A stretch of 43,722 nt of DNA from Balneolaceae bacterium (GCA_020832285.1 JAFIFB010000026.1:1-43722), one strand, 5' to 3'. Positions 7,573-16,858 are shown, counted from the first letter of the stretch. Numbers and translations: made by a program. Notes: a model not told the origin generated them from the letters alone.

Positions 7573-7689
7573 AATGAAACACAATATAAACCGATCATTG
7601 CCCCGGATATCATGCGCTGCTGCCTCTATACACTCATCTCGTTAGTCACGGCCTTGCTGTTTTTATGGCTGACTTTCCGAAGCACAGAC

Positions 7690-7989
7690 CTATACCCGAG
7701 ACTTCCATAGATCAGGATTTCTGCTTTGCCGTATAATCGCAAATATACTGAGTACCTCTGGCTTTTCAACGTAAAAAACAGAATACGGAAAACGTGATAC
7801 TAGTGCTCTTCGAACTCTATCTTTGTAAATAATTTGAAATTGCTCAGGAAACCGTTGAATCTCTGCTATCTTTGCATCCACACAACGCGCAAATTCTTTT
7901 CCTAAACCCTGATATTGCTCTTCATACCACCAATAAGTACTGTCAAAATCTCGTTGAGCCTGGAGAGTAATGATAGTTGGTTTGCCCAC
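7690..7989 (-). CDS. ParE/RelE-family toxin
   Basis: The 99-residue product fits the RelE/ParE fold: N-terminal helices with ITLQAQRDFDSTYWWYEEQY, then GKEFARCVDAKIAEIQRFPE, and the C-terminal strands RRALVSRFPYSVFYVEKPE and IFAIIRQSRNPDLWKSR. The pattern 'FPYSVFY...I.AI.HxxRxPxxW' is diagnostic of ParE-type toxins, which poison gyrase or cleave ribosome-bound mRNA. The gene begins 6 bases after its antitoxin and is surely co-transcribed with it. It appears intact. Confidence 0.88.
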   Translation of the reverse strand: MGKPTIITLQAQRDFDSTYWWYEEQYQGLGKEFARCVDAKIAEIQRFPEQFQIIYKDRVRRALVSRFPYSVFYVEKPEVLSIFAIIRQSRNPDLWKSRV

Positions 7990-7995
7990 AGTGAC

Positions 7996-8208
7996 TTATA
8001 AATAGTTTTTTCGGAACTCGTTCCAAGGCGTTCCCTTTTCCGTATCTTCATCAAGTGTTTTGAGACGCTCATCCAAAACAGATTTATGATGTTCTGGTAG
8101 CGGAACATCTTCCGGCTCGGAGGCGATGGAGTCCCATAGTGCCTCAACCAAAAGCAGTTTTTCACTCTTGTTTAGCTTTTCGATCTGTTTGGTCAGTGTG
8201 TCTTCCAT
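7996..8208 (-). CDS. Antitoxin, addiction-module component family
   Basis: This 70-residue acidic protein begins MEDTLTKQIEKLNKSEKLLL and carries VEALWDSIASEPEDVPLPEHHKSVLDERL, the signature of the short RelB-like 'addiction module component' antitoxins that pair with ParE/RelE toxins. It precedes the toxin gene, as is usual for type II systems. It should bind and neutralise the toxin and probably represses its own promoter; no clear operator is visible in the 200 bases upstream (8209-8415), which hold no other gene. Confidence 0.88.
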   Translation of the reverse strand: MEDTLTKQIEKLNKSEKLLLVEALWDSIASEPEDVPLPEHHKSVLDERLKTLDEDTEKGTPWNEFRKNYL

Positions 8209-8415
8209 AATTAAGCATCTTTATGATTCAATTCAATTTCCTTAAAAACGAAAAAGAAAGCAATTCATTTGAAAAAGTAATTCTGAAATACCGGGCAAAA
8301 CCTGTCAGGTCTCAATCGCATTATAAGTTTAATGAAACTACAAGAAATCAGAAAATGTAACGGGTACGGTCTACTCCTGCTATTTTTTCAGGGATTGGCG
8401 CTGATATGATTTGTA

Positions 8416-9522
8416 CTACAACCGGAAACCAAATACATGCACCTCATAGCCTCCATCACCTATTTTTAATGCATATAATCTGTTCTCATCAACGTGTACT
8501 AATCTGAGATCTTCCTCAAGGTCAAAACTTCCTGCAGGGGACCCTTCATTATCAAGTATTAAGTATTCAGGTGAGTCATTCGTTTGCAGCCAGATATTTT
8601 CATTTATATCGATAAACATTGCGTTGACAACCGGCTTAGTTCCTTGAATATGTTCACGTCCCAAAGATCTGAATTCACTTCCCAGTCTATCCAGAGCATC
8701 GTTTCTTTCTTCATTACTTACGGGTTGATTGGGAATGGGAACTGACAAAGAATCGACGAGCGTCATTTTGGCATCGTATATGGCCAATTCAAACTGCTCG
8801 TTCCAGACTAAATAGATATTCCCGTTTTGTATGGTTGACAATATGGTGGTCCTGCCAAAGGGAATTCCACGCATAACTCCACTATCCAGAACCAGATGCC
8901 CCATCTCTTTAAACCTGAGTACGTTTTCCTGATTCAAACCTGTTTCAAGGTTACCCGCAGAAAGTTCATGTTCATACCAAAATGCACCTGGTTCAGGGGA
9001 TTGCGGGGGGCTTTGTCGTAAGATTACGTTATCATCGATATCCATACTTTCAATTCCGTACCTCTGGCCTTCAATCATGAAAATCTGTTCCGGCTCCCAG
9101 CCGTCATTCGTCTCAACAAATATGGTATTCCTGGCCTGTCTTACATCAAAAGTGACGAGCCGATCCTGCTGATCGATAAATATTCTTACTAAACTCTGAA
9201 ACTCCCCCGGTCCGGACCCTTCCCGCCCAATACTTTTGATATAACTGCCGTCCTGATCAAAAAGATGTACGCTTAAAGCTTGTTGATCAGGGAGATAGAT
9301 TCTTCCTTGCGAGTCACTTTTAACACCCGAAATCTGTAAAAAGTAAATATCATCCGGTTCAGTTATTGTGAATTGATGATCGAGCTCAATGAGCGGGAGT
9401 TCAGAGGTGTGGATTTCCGTTGTCTTTTGAGAGTCATTGCTGCAAGAAACGAAAATTAGCAAAAGTAAAATTATAGTCGGCAGTCCTTTTGAATAAAGCA
9501 TAGATATAAGTGTTGGTTTCAT
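8416..9522 (-). CDS. 6-bladed beta-propeller lipoprotein (paralog 4)
   Basis: The open frame extends to 9552. ATG 9522 gives MKPTLISMLYSKGLP, a hydrophobic core, and lipobox F-V-S-C with Cys27; ATG 9501 is another option. The mature part has blade repeats (IYLPDQQALSVHLFDQDGSY) and the family loop in the form G-S-G-P-G-E-F. A late blade reads MFIDINENIWLQTNDSPEYL, shared in pattern with paralogs 5 and 6 (FxxDxxxxxWL), so these three form a subgroup distinct from paralogs 1-3. No leader peptide gene precedes it. Role unknown. Confidence 0.85.
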   Translation of the reverse strand: MKPTLISMLYSKGLPTIILLLLIFVSCSNDSQKTTEIHTSELPLIELDHQFTITEPDDIYFLQISGVKSDSQGRIYLPDQQALSVHLFDQDGSYIKSIGREGSGPGEFQSLVRIFIDQQDRLVTFDVRQARNTIFVETNDGWEPEQIFMIEGQRYGIESMDIDDNVILRQSPPQSPEPGAFWYEHELSAGNLETGLNQENVLRFKEMGHLVLDSGVMRGIPFGRTTILSTIQNGNIYLVWNEQFELAIYDAKMTLVDSLSVPIPNQPVSNEERNDALDRLGSEFRSLGREHIQGTKPVVNAMFIDINENIWLQTNDSPEYLILDNEGSPAGSFDLEEDLRLVHVDENRLYALKIGDGGYEVHVFGFRL

Positions 9523-9655
9523 CTTAATATTCTTTTCAGCATTTTTTTTCAAAGGCTGCTAACGGGTTGGCAACGATGCACGGCAAAACTTATGAATTAA
9601 AGCAAAAAAAAAACTGTGTACCAAGCCTCACGAAATACATCATGATAAACCTGCG

Positions 9656-10744
9656 TTACAATTCAATGGGTTCAAAAAGTGCAAACAGATGGTCATCAAG
9701 ACGAAATCCCAGGTGGTAATCGGATACATGTGTTAACAAACCATCTTTTGGAAGCTGTACAATAGCAAGCTTTTCCCCTGCCTCTGAAAGAATCAGCCAT
9801 TGCTGGTATTCACTTCTGTGATTTAATTTGAGCCAAAAATTATTTTGATCATCAATAATCATAGAATTTGCAATGGCTTTATATTCCGGAAGTAATGGCC
9901 GCATCGATCGCCATAAATCATCCCCGCTATCATCTCTGATCTCATTGATTTCATCCCTGGAAAGAGGCTCTCGCGACAATTCGAAACTGATTGTACGGGT
10001 GGTATCAAGTGATTCAGATAAACTCACTATAGTCGCCTCTTCTGTCCAAAAAGTGTAAAAGCTGGAATTGCGATGATTGAAATAGCGTACATGTTCGGGA
10101 GCATAGGGGACTGTGCGCCCGCCGCGAATTTGATCATTAACAATAATTCTGGCAAATGGGCGGTCGGACATGGTTACACTCTGAATATATCGCTCTGCTT
10201 CTTTGTCATATATGACAAAATAGGCTTCCGGTTCTGCATCTGGATTACTCAAATAAGCGATACTGCGATAGACAGTAAGCAAATGAGTTTCATCAAGCTC
10301 ATAGACTTCAAAAATGCCACCTTTTTCCCATGGTTGTAGTATAAATTCATCAAGAAATTCTCCTGAAGCTGAAAATCGAAGAACCTTTTTATTCATTTGA
10401 TCATATACAATAATGTTATTATCAAATGAACGTGAAATAAACGTGATGTCATGAATCTCTCCGGGACCTCGTCCATCTGATGAAATTATTGAAATCAGGT
10501 TTCCATCTGAAGAAACTTTGAAAATTTTATCTAAATTTCTATCTGGAAGAAAAACCGCCTCGTCTTCAAGTGGTATCGTTCTGTAAGCTATGTGTGAAAA
10601 GAAAATATCGTCACCCAATGATTCAATCTCTTGAATGATACCTGGAGTAAACAGGGGCAATTCGCCTAAGGGTATTTCTTCAGAAGCAGTCTTACAGCTC
10701 AACAGGAACAGTATTGTAAATACCGGCAGATATAAAAATTTCAT
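9656..10744 (-). CDS. 6-bladed beta-propeller lipoprotein (paralog 5)
   Basis: The frame extends to 10834, but ATG 10744 starts a compact lipoprotein signal MKFLYLPVFTILFLLSCK with Cys17, giving 362 residues. It contains the loop G-R-G-P-G-E-I and the late blade MIIDDQNNFWLKLNHRSEYQ, close in pattern to paralogs 4 and 6. It lies 133 bases upstream of paralog 4 on the same strand and may share its transcript. Lipid-anchored export is inferred; no ligand is known. Confidence 0.85.
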   Translation of the reverse strand: MKFLYLPVFTILFLLSCKTASEEIPLGELPLFTPGIIQEIESLGDDIFFSHIAYRTIPLEDEAVFLPDRNLDKIFKVSSDGNLISIISSDGRGPGEIHDITFISRSFDNNIIVYDQMNKKVLRFSASGEFLDEFILQPWEKGGIFEVYELDETHLLTVYRSIAYLSNPDAEPEAYFVIYDKEAERYIQSVTMSDRPFARIIVNDQIRGGRTVPYAPEHVRYFNHRNSSFYTFWTEEATIVSLSESLDTTRTISFELSREPLSRDEINEIRDDSGDDLWRSMRPLLPEYKAIANSMIIDDQNNFWLKLNHRSEYQQWLILSEAGEKLAIVQLPKDGLLTHVSDYHLGFRLDDHLFALFEPIEL

Positions 10745-10883
10745 TTTGAAATGGATTTTGGGTTTATGACGGTCTATGGTTTGTATTGACGTGCGATCAG
10801 CTTTAAAGTCGGCCAAAAAAATGTAACCGATCAATTCGAAAGCATTGATGTTATTGATAAATACACCAGATCGCCAGCTACCT

Positions 10884-11123
10884 TTAGTTATTGAGCCTTA
10901 ATTCAAATATCATTATAAAAAAAATATAGTGTTCAAGATTAAATTCATGCCCCCAGTTAAAAACATCACTTCCGTTTTGACCGACTGAACAGTAATGTTT
11001 TACACCATTCTCTTCATAAGGCAAAATGTAATTCAGAAGAAAGAAAGTTTCACCGGGTGTGATTTCTTTTGTTGGACAAATCAGCTTGTCACAAACTATA
11101 CTCATTTGTATAAACTGCATCAA
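10884..11123 (-). CDS. Hypothetical 79-residue protein
   Basis: The frame MMQFIQMSIVCDKLICPTKE...NYILPYEENGVKHYCSVGQN is followed by GSDVFNWGHEFNLEH. There is no signal peptide and no recognised family. It may be a genuine small protein or a remnant. The 235 bases upstream hold only a hairpin (11243-11279). Confidence 0.3.
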   Translation of the reverse strand: MMQFIQMSIVCDKLICPTKEITPGETFFLLNYILPYEENGVKHYCSVGQNGSDVFNWGHEFNLEHYIFFIMIFELRLNN

Positions 11124-11242
11124 AATCCTTTGTAGTTCTTAAATTTGCAAGAAAAGAATAATTGATTTAACGGTTTGGTGATTCATCGGTGAATCAAGTA
11201 TTTTTGACATAGATACCAAATGTATTCCGCCGCTTTAACCAC

Positions 11243-11279
11243 TTGTTGAGCTAAGCCACTTAGCTCCTTAGTTCAACAA
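11243..11279. repeat. Imperfect hairpin between divergent genes
   Basis: Arms TTGTTGA (11243-11249) and TCAACAA (11273-11279) enclose a second stem GCTAAG/CTTAGC (11250-11255, 11259-11264). There is no T run, and the hairpin lies between divergently oriented genes, so an operator or palindromic repeat is likelier than a terminator. Confidence 0.5.
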
Positions 11280-11358
11280 TGATATTGAGATGAGACCAAA
11301 AAAGTAATCTATAGTAATCAGAACATTGAATACAAGAATCTCTTAAAATAAGGTACCA

Positions 11359-11898
11359 ATGAAATTACATTTGATTAAATTTAAAGGTATTGAATGGTTC
11401 GTCTGTTTTCTTCTTGTTATTTTTATTGCAAGTTGTTCGCTTGTAAACGATTCTTCTATGAAGAGTTTCACCATAAAAACCGATCAGGAGGTGTATCTTG
11501 TAGAAGATAATAGCGACAAAGTAGAAGTCACATATGCCTATATCAATAAAAGCAGTAAGAATTTTTATCCTGGCTCTTGCCTTGGAGCCACCGCAAGTAT
11601 ACTTGAAAAGCATGTTAATGGAGAGTGGATGACAGCTTATGCACCTTTCTGCGCCCGGCCGCTTGGTGCACCGATTAAAATCAATCCCAGAGAGGTATAT
11701 AATGCATCAATCCAGTTATCCCCGTGGCTATGGGATCCTGAAAGTAATAATGAAACCTGGCTTGGTGGCGATATTGAAGGCACTTATCGTGTAAGGGAAA
11801 AGGTCTACGATGACTGGAATTTGCAAAAGTTTGACAACGGCACATTGCAATCTGAGATTATCGTTTCAAATGTGTTTGAGATACGTAAGGTGCAGTAA
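11359..11898 (+). CDS. Putative lipoprotein, 179 residues
   Basis: N-terminal MKLHLIKFKGIEW, a hydrophobic stretch, and I-A-S-C with Cys26 form a lipoprotein signal. The mature part (KSFTIKTDQEVYLVEDNSDK, then VEVTYAYINKSSKNFYPGSC, and YNASIQLSPWLWDPES later) looks like a single all-beta Ig-like domain of the type seen in intracellular-proteinase-inhibitor-like or DUF4384-like lipoproteins. Two cysteines in the core (in GSCLG and PFCAR) could pair. It is the only plus-strand gene between 7.1 and 15.2 kb. It ends one base before the VapC relic on the other strand. The function is not recognised. Confidence 0.65.
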   Translation: MKLHLIKFKGIEWFVCFLLVIFIASCSLVNDSSMKSFTIKTDQEVYLVEDNSDKVEVTYAYINKSSKNFYPGSCLGATASILEKHVNGEWMTAYAPFCARPLGAPIKINPREVYNASIQLSPWLWDPESNNETWLGGDIEGTYRVREKVYDDWNLQKFDNGTLQSEIIVSNVFEIRKVQ

Positions 11899-11991
11899 TT
11901 ACACTATAATTTTTCTGGCTCTCTTGAAAAATTCAGAATCTTCATCGATTCCATAAACAGGGATATTTGTATCAACCAAAATCTAACTCAT
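11899..11991 (-). pseudogene. VapC-type PIN toxin relic
   Basis: From ATG 11991 the frame reads M-S-stop-ILVDTNIPVYGIDEDSEF and then FKRARKIIV before a stop. ILVDTNIPVY is the classic start of a VapC PIN domain with its first catalytic Asp. A TAG at codon 3 (CAG in an intact gene) and loss of everything after about 30 residues make it a relic. Confidence 0.65.
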
Positions 11992-12091
11992 AGGACAAAG
12001 ATCGCAGGTCCTCTCGGTCTAGTTTCCCTTTCAATTTCAAAGATCGAATATTTGGCAGGGAGATCTTCGTTTTTCTCAAAGAAGCCGCTGG
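11972..12091 (-). pseudogene. Antitoxin relic partnered with the VapC relic
   Basis: A minus-strand frame directly after the stop of paralog 6 reads SLRKTKISLPNIRSLKLKGK, then LDREDLRSLSYELDFG and stop, overlapping the toxin start. The position and overlap are those of a VapB-like antitoxin; only its C-terminus remains. The 5' part is missing where the propeller gene ends. Confidence 0.45.
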
Positions 12092-13222
12092 TCATTTTTC
12101 TGGTACTTGAAATGTTGAGATAACGATACCTGGACTCCCGTCCTGTTTGGTGTAGTTCCAAAGAATCTTGTTTCCATGGATATCCTGAAGAAAGGCATTC
12201 TGTCTTGGTTTATCTATGCGAAATAGCGGCTCTCCACCCGGAGTAAATGCGTACCATCCATGCTCCAGCTCTTCAGTTAGTAGTTCTACCCATATACGTT
12301 GTTGATCATCAACCAATATGTTAGTTGCAATAGGTTTTACATCTGGCATATGCTGAAGCATTACATCACGCTGAGGATTTTCCCACAGATTAAGGGTGCT
12401 GTCTTGCTCTGCACTTGTGATTGCAACTGGTGTGAGTGTATAAGAAAACGCGTTCTGTTTTTCGCCTTCAAGTGTGAAATAGTCAAGGTCAAGGTTCTCT
12501 GACCAAAGCGAATAGACCTTATTTCTATTATCAAACGCCTGCTGCGAGGTATTGCCAAAGATCTTCCATGCGACAAATGGACCATTAGAATCGTCAACTA
12601 CGAATTCATGAAGCGGTACACTGAACAATGAATCCCGTATAACTTCCCCGCCATGTCCGATTAAACTTATGGCTGTATCTGTGGGATTATTCATACGTGA
12701 AGGGCTTAACATAATATCATTCTTTATTAAAATTCCTTTTTCTGTCAGACCGAGAAAATTTCCTAAAAGGCTCTGGTCTTCAATATTCACGGTTCGCACA
12801 TGATCGTACTTTGTGTCTCGGTATTCAAAGACTTCAATTTTATGGGAACTGCCATCGCTAACGAATAAACTGTCATGAGCGGTTAAAATTGAACCAATAA
12901 TTTGGAATTCACCGGGGCCTTGACCATTTCTTCCTATTTTCTGAATCAAATTTCCTTCGGTATCGAACATAAATACACTTTGCTGTGAAGGATCGGTGAC
13001 GAGTACGTTACCGTAATCATCCATTTCCATGGATCGGATGTATCGAAATGCCAGGTCTTCTGATTCCGTAAACTCAAAAACGGTTTCTATCGGCAGAAGA
13101 GTGAATGAATTCATGGTAAGTCGAGTATGTGAATCGTCCTCATAGGTGCATGCAATACTGAACAAAGCGATGAAACCAATTAACCCAAAAGATGGTAATT
13201 TATAACTCGAATAATTGTGCAT
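12092..13222 (-). CDS. 6-bladed beta-propeller lipoprotein (paralog 6)
   Basis: ATG 13222 (second methionine of the frame starting at 13228) gives MHNYSSYKLPSFGLIGFIAL and lipobox S-I-A-C with Cys25, about 376 residues. The blades include VFMFDTEGNLIQKIGRNG followed by the loop G-Q-G-P-G-E-F, and the late blade NILVDDQQRIWVELLTEEL that groups it with paralogs 4 and 5. The gene abuts a toxin-antitoxin relic at its 3' end. No leader peptide gene is visible in 13223-13468. Confidence 0.85.
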   Translation of the reverse strand: MHNYSSYKLPSFGLIGFIALFSIACTYEDDSHTRLTMNSFTLLPIETVFEFTESEDLAFRYIRSMEMDDYGNVLVTDPSQQSVFMFDTEGNLIQKIGRNGQGPGEFQIIGSILTAHDSLFVSDGSSHKIEVFEYRDTKYDHVRTVNIEDQSLLGNFLGLTEKGILIKNDIMLSPSRMNNPTDTAISLIGHGGEVIRDSLFSVPLHEFVVDDSNGPFVAWKIFGNTSQQAFDNRNKVYSLWSENLDLDYFTLEGEKQNAFSYTLTPVAITSAEQDSTLNLWENPQRDVMLQHMPDVKPIATNILVDDQQRIWVELLTEELEHGWYAFTPGGEPLFRIDKPRQNAFLQDIHGNKILWNYTKQDGSPGIVISTFQVPEK

Positions 13223-13468
13223 TTTCAACTAAGATATTGATATTTGGTATTTAAGAAATATAACAAACAAAATAATTCTTTAAAGACAATGAAAACTGCA
13301 AGCATTAATTTATATGAAAGATAGCTTTATCCTGAGTTATTATCTTTGCTTCAATAGTCGGGTGATATGTCGAGCTATAGGGTTTCCCCTCCTTATAAAG
13401 AGCCTGCCCCGATCATTCATTGACATAACACTATTTAATTCCACAAAGTGAATAATACAGATGAAACT

Positions 13469-14769
13469 TTATGGAAAATTATACTCAAACCGGTACACAG
13501 CATCGTTACTGTAGCTTGAACCGTAAATCTGCCTGTTCTCCTCATCCACATCAAAAGTGGTCAGTTCATATTCTCCCGGTATCAGATACTGCGTTATTGG
13601 ATTGCCCTCCCAATCCATGATCCTGATTTTTTGATCTCTCCCCTCTTCATACGCTTTATACCCGGAGTATAGCAGATAGATATAATCATCCGTTGCATCC
13701 ATGTAATTGTAAAAATGAATGTGATTGCCTGACCGATAGTCTTCAAGGTCAAACCGATCTCCGGGAGGTTCATCCAAAATAAAACGTGTCGGAGTTTTTG
13801 ATCCGGCCTCAAATATCTCCAGTTTCGGATAACTCCTCATTATAACAGCAATTTTCGTTCTGTCTGGTGAAATGACAGGAAATCGTGCATTTAAATTCAT
13901 TTCCGAACTTCTGTCGAAGGGTTCTATTTCAAGATTGTATAATGGAAAAACCTTTAATTCGGAGGAACCGGCATCAGCATAAAATCCCACCCGTTTTTCC
14001 AATCCCAGGGTTTGATCGCCTCTGTCATCATAAATTCCTGCCCATCCTCCATTTGGCATGTAAAATATGTTTGCCACTGTTCTCAGATCTCCAGGAAGCT
14101 CAGATCTGTCACTGATTACCAGGTCATTCTGCTCTATGGAGGACGTAAAATCTATTGACAAAAGTTCAGCCCCCATTTGATGATGAACCAATACTGTTGT
14201 TATCCCTTCAAGTTTCACGTCCTGGATGATCGGAGGGAAGGTGAATTCACCAGGGCCGCGGCCTTTATTCCCAAAGCTTGAGATGTGGTTCAACTCTCTA
14301 TCAAAAATATGAATGAGTGTATCTCTGTTTACAACAGCAACTAGCCCGGATATCTCACCAAGAGATTTTTTCCTCAGCAAGGCGAAGATAAAATGGCAGC
14401 GGAAACGTACGTGAGTACGTTGAGCACGCTATTTTAGATTCTGCCACGGGCATGCCTTTGGCGAACGAAGCTGAGGGGAAAATATCGCAGAAAAACAGGG
14501 TGTTTCTTTCGTAGACATAAATTTTGGATTATTAAGCAAGTTTTATATCAGTGTTTTATACTTTGTTTAACATATTTAGTGTGAGAAATTCGGGCCAGCA
14601 GCGTATCGACCAGGCTCACATAAAGTAAACCTAATTCCTGGGCAAGTATGCTTGTTCCTTCCAGCTGGACAGTTTCAGGCCAATCTTCAATGAATTGACC
14701 GTTATAATCGTTGTTTTTACATCCAACGAATAAAGAAATTACAATTATTATGTTGACCAAATATTTCAT
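13469..14769 (-). pseudogene. 6-bladed beta-propeller lipoprotein split by an insertion (paralog 7)
   Basis: The N-terminal part (14769-14548) encodes a lipoprotein signal MKYLVNIIIVISLFVGCK (Cys17) and QELGLLYVSLVDTLLARIS, then runs into foreign sequence and stops. The remainder (from about 14355 to 13469) resumes GLVAVVNRDTLIHIFDRELN with loop G-R-G-P-G-E-F and all later blades, ending YRFEYNFP. Joining LLARIS directly to GLVAVVN restores a normal first blade. The intervening approximately 230 bases are palindromic. The 3' part alone could be translated from 14380 but would lack a signal peptide. Confidence 0.8.
14355..14586. mobile_element. Palindromic insertion inside paralog 7
   Basis: About 230 bases interrupt the propeller frame. 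They contain CCTCAGC (14372-14378) opposite GCTGAGG (14470-14476), and an inner perfect hairpin AACGTAC-GTGA-GTACGTT (14404-14421). Short terminal repeats TCTCAC/GTGAGA flank it. No coding frame is inside. This fits a non-autonomous palindromic or REP/MITE-type element; exact ends are uncertain. Confidence 0.55.
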
Positions 14770-15216
14770 TCAAAAAAATATTATGTACAGAATCTAATTA
14801 GATAAACAGATCAATTTATAAATAAATAGTTTACCAGTTCAAAAAAAGTTTATTATGGTTAATATTGTATTTATCGCAAAGATCGATAAGACTGTAATAT
14901 TATATTAGTAGTAATTTTATACTGTTCAAATTTAGTTTTAGTGACACTGTCCGGAGTACAAAACAAAGAACCTAACCCGCATTTAGCGCCAAGAAATTTG
15001 GTTGCGGGCAAGGCTAACCCATTACCAGGAAATTCCGGACAAATAGACCGGCTCATTTGGTCATTTAAATAAGGTGATATAGTTCGTGAAAACACCTACA
15101 TAAAGAAGTGAAGTGCCTGTGTCCTTTACGACACACCCATCTTAAGTCCCGAATATTTAAATTTCCCTTTCCTTAAAACCCGAAAGTTTAATACTTTCAA
15201 AAGAAAACCACATTTA
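14770..15216. other. Intergenic stretch without a recognised gene
   Basis: The stretch is AT-rich. A minus-strand 74-codon frame (14871-15095) has no family resemblance and is left out. An 8-base inverted repeat TGTCCGGA / TCCGGACA is separated by about 80 bases (roughly 14952-15043) and might bound another small element, but this is weak. Confidence 0.4.
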
Positions 15217-16701
15217 ATGCCCACATTTTTAGAATCTTTGCCGGAACTATTTGTATCCAATACGGAGATTTCTTCACAGGTATCACAGGCTGTTTCGGAT
15301 GGAAAACTCAAAAAGATCGCTTCAAGATTGTACACGAAGAATTTTGTGGATGATCCCGAAGTGATAGTCAAACGTAACTGGTATCACCTACTAAAAGAGT
15401 ATTATCCGGATGCACTGATTGCCGACCGCACAGCATTGGAAAACCGGCCTGCTGAGGATGGCTCTGTATTTATTATATCAGGTAAAAAAAGAAATACCGA
15501 ATTGCCCGGAATTATTTTCAATCCGCGCAATGGTCATGGCCCACTGGAAAGTGACCTGCCATTTATCAATAATCTTTATATTACATCCGAACCACGTACT
15601 CTATTGGAAAACATGCGTCCCTCCCGTGCTCGAAAAGGTTATGTGAGCCGGACACTTTCCCAGGAAGAGATAGAAAAGAAGCTGGATAAGCATTTTCGCC
15701 TAAAGGGAGATAATTATGTGAATCAAATTCGGGACAAGGCCAGAGATATCGCCAAAGAATTAGATATGATGGATGAGTTCATTCAACTCGATGAATTGAT
15801 TGGTGCTCTGCAAGGTACAAGGCAAATAGAATTAAAAACGAATGTTGCGATAGCAAGTAAAGGGAATGAGCCGTATGACCCCGACCGATCAGCTCTCTTT
15901 CTTAAACTTTTTGAGGATTTAAAAAAAGTAGCTCCCGATTCAAGGACAGCTCCCGGTACTTCCCAGGAGGAACGGACAAATCTCTCTTTCTATGAAGCCT
16001 ACTTCTCTAATTTTATTGAGGGTACGGAATTTGAGGTTGGTGAGGCCGCTGATATCGTTTTTCGAAATGCCATTCCAAGTGAGCGGTCCGATGATGCCCA
16101 TGACGTTCTGGGCACATACAGAATTGTCTCCAACTACTATGAGATGAATCAGTTACCGGCAGATTTTGATAGTTTTATTTCAAAACTAAAGTACCGCCAC
16201 TCTGAAATTATGGCGGCAAGGAAAGAGAAGAATCCCGGACAATTTAAAACCAGTATTAATGTAGCCGGAAATACGCAATTTGTTCTTCCGGAACTTGTGA
16301 AAGGTACCTTGCGAAAGGGATTTGAAATCTACCGTGCGCTGGAATACTCATTTCATAAGGCAGTGTATATGATGTTTTTGGTGAGTGAAGTACACCCATT
16401 TGTTGATGGAAATGGACGGTTAGCCCGAATCATGATGAATGCGGAACTGGTATCGGTTCAGGATCAAAAAATTATCATTCCTATTGTGTATAGGAATAAC
16501 TATCTGGCAGCTTTAAAATCATTGACAAATAACCAAAACTCCACTCCACTTATACGAACTCTCGATTTTGCACAAAAGTTTACACATTCTATTGACTGGA
16601 GTGATTTTGACCGGGCAAGAGACCAATTAGAATCCTGCCATGCATTTCTGGATCCCAATGAGGCAGACAGAGAAGGAATACGGTTAAGGCTGCCGGAGTG
16701 A
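15217..16701 (+). CDS. Fic-domain AMP-transferase with AbiEi-like N-terminal domain
   Basis: The 494-residue protein carries the Fic catalytic motif HPFVDGNGRLAR, with His393 as catalytic base and Arg401 for phosphate binding. Upstream, S264-N-F-I-E268-G matches the inhibitory motif [S/T]xxxE[G/N], placing it in the class of Fic enzymes where inhibition lies in the same chain N-terminal to the core. Residues about 10-110 (SSQVSQAVSDGKLKKIASRL, then YTKNFVDDPEVIVKRNWYHL) look like the winged-helix start of AbiEi-type antitoxins. The middle (MRPSRARKGYVSRTLSQEEI) is the usual connector. Fic enzymes typically transfer AMP to a target hydroxyl; the target is unknown. It is flanked by MITE-like DNA and decayed genes, fitting an accessory defence or toxin role. 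Intact. Confidence 0.88.
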   Translation: MPTFLESLPELFVSNTEISSQVSQAVSDGKLKKIASRLYTKNFVDDPEVIVKRNWYHLLKEYYPDALIADRTALENRPAEDGSVFIISGKKRNTELPGIIFNPRNGHGPLESDLPFINNLYITSEPRTLLENMRPSRARKGYVSRTLSQEEIEKKLDKHFRLKGDNYVNQIRDKARDIAKELDMMDEFIQLDELIGALQGTRQIELKTNVAIASKGNEPYDPDRSALFLKLFEDLKKVAPDSRTAPGTSQEERTNLSFYEAYFSNFIEGTEFEVGEAADIVFRNAIPSERSDDAHDVLGTYRIVSNYYEMNQLPADFDSFISKLKYRHSEIMAARKEKNPGQFKTSINVAGNTQFVLPELVKGTLRKGFEIYRALEYSFHKAVYMMFLVSEVHPFVDGNGRLARIMMNAELVSVQDQKIIIPIVYRNNYLAALKSLTNNQNSTPLIRTLDFAQKFTHSIDWSDFDRARDQLESCHAFLDPNEADREGIRLRLPE

Positions 16702-16858
16702 ATGCAGGGATTGTGCAGGATGTATTAAACCCCATGATTTAAAATTAATTTAGTATTAAATCCCGAAAAGTTAAATGTAGCACAAGTTTTCACTGCTTAA
16801 AGTTCGAAAATTTAGTTCTTTTTATTCGCTAATCCGGTTTATTGAGCAAGCAACGGGT

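Noticed and set aside
14871-15095. A 74-codon minus-strand frame in the gap before the Fic gene
   Set aside because: No ribosome site, signal or family resemblance; it covers a stretch with an inverted repeat typical of non-coding DNA.
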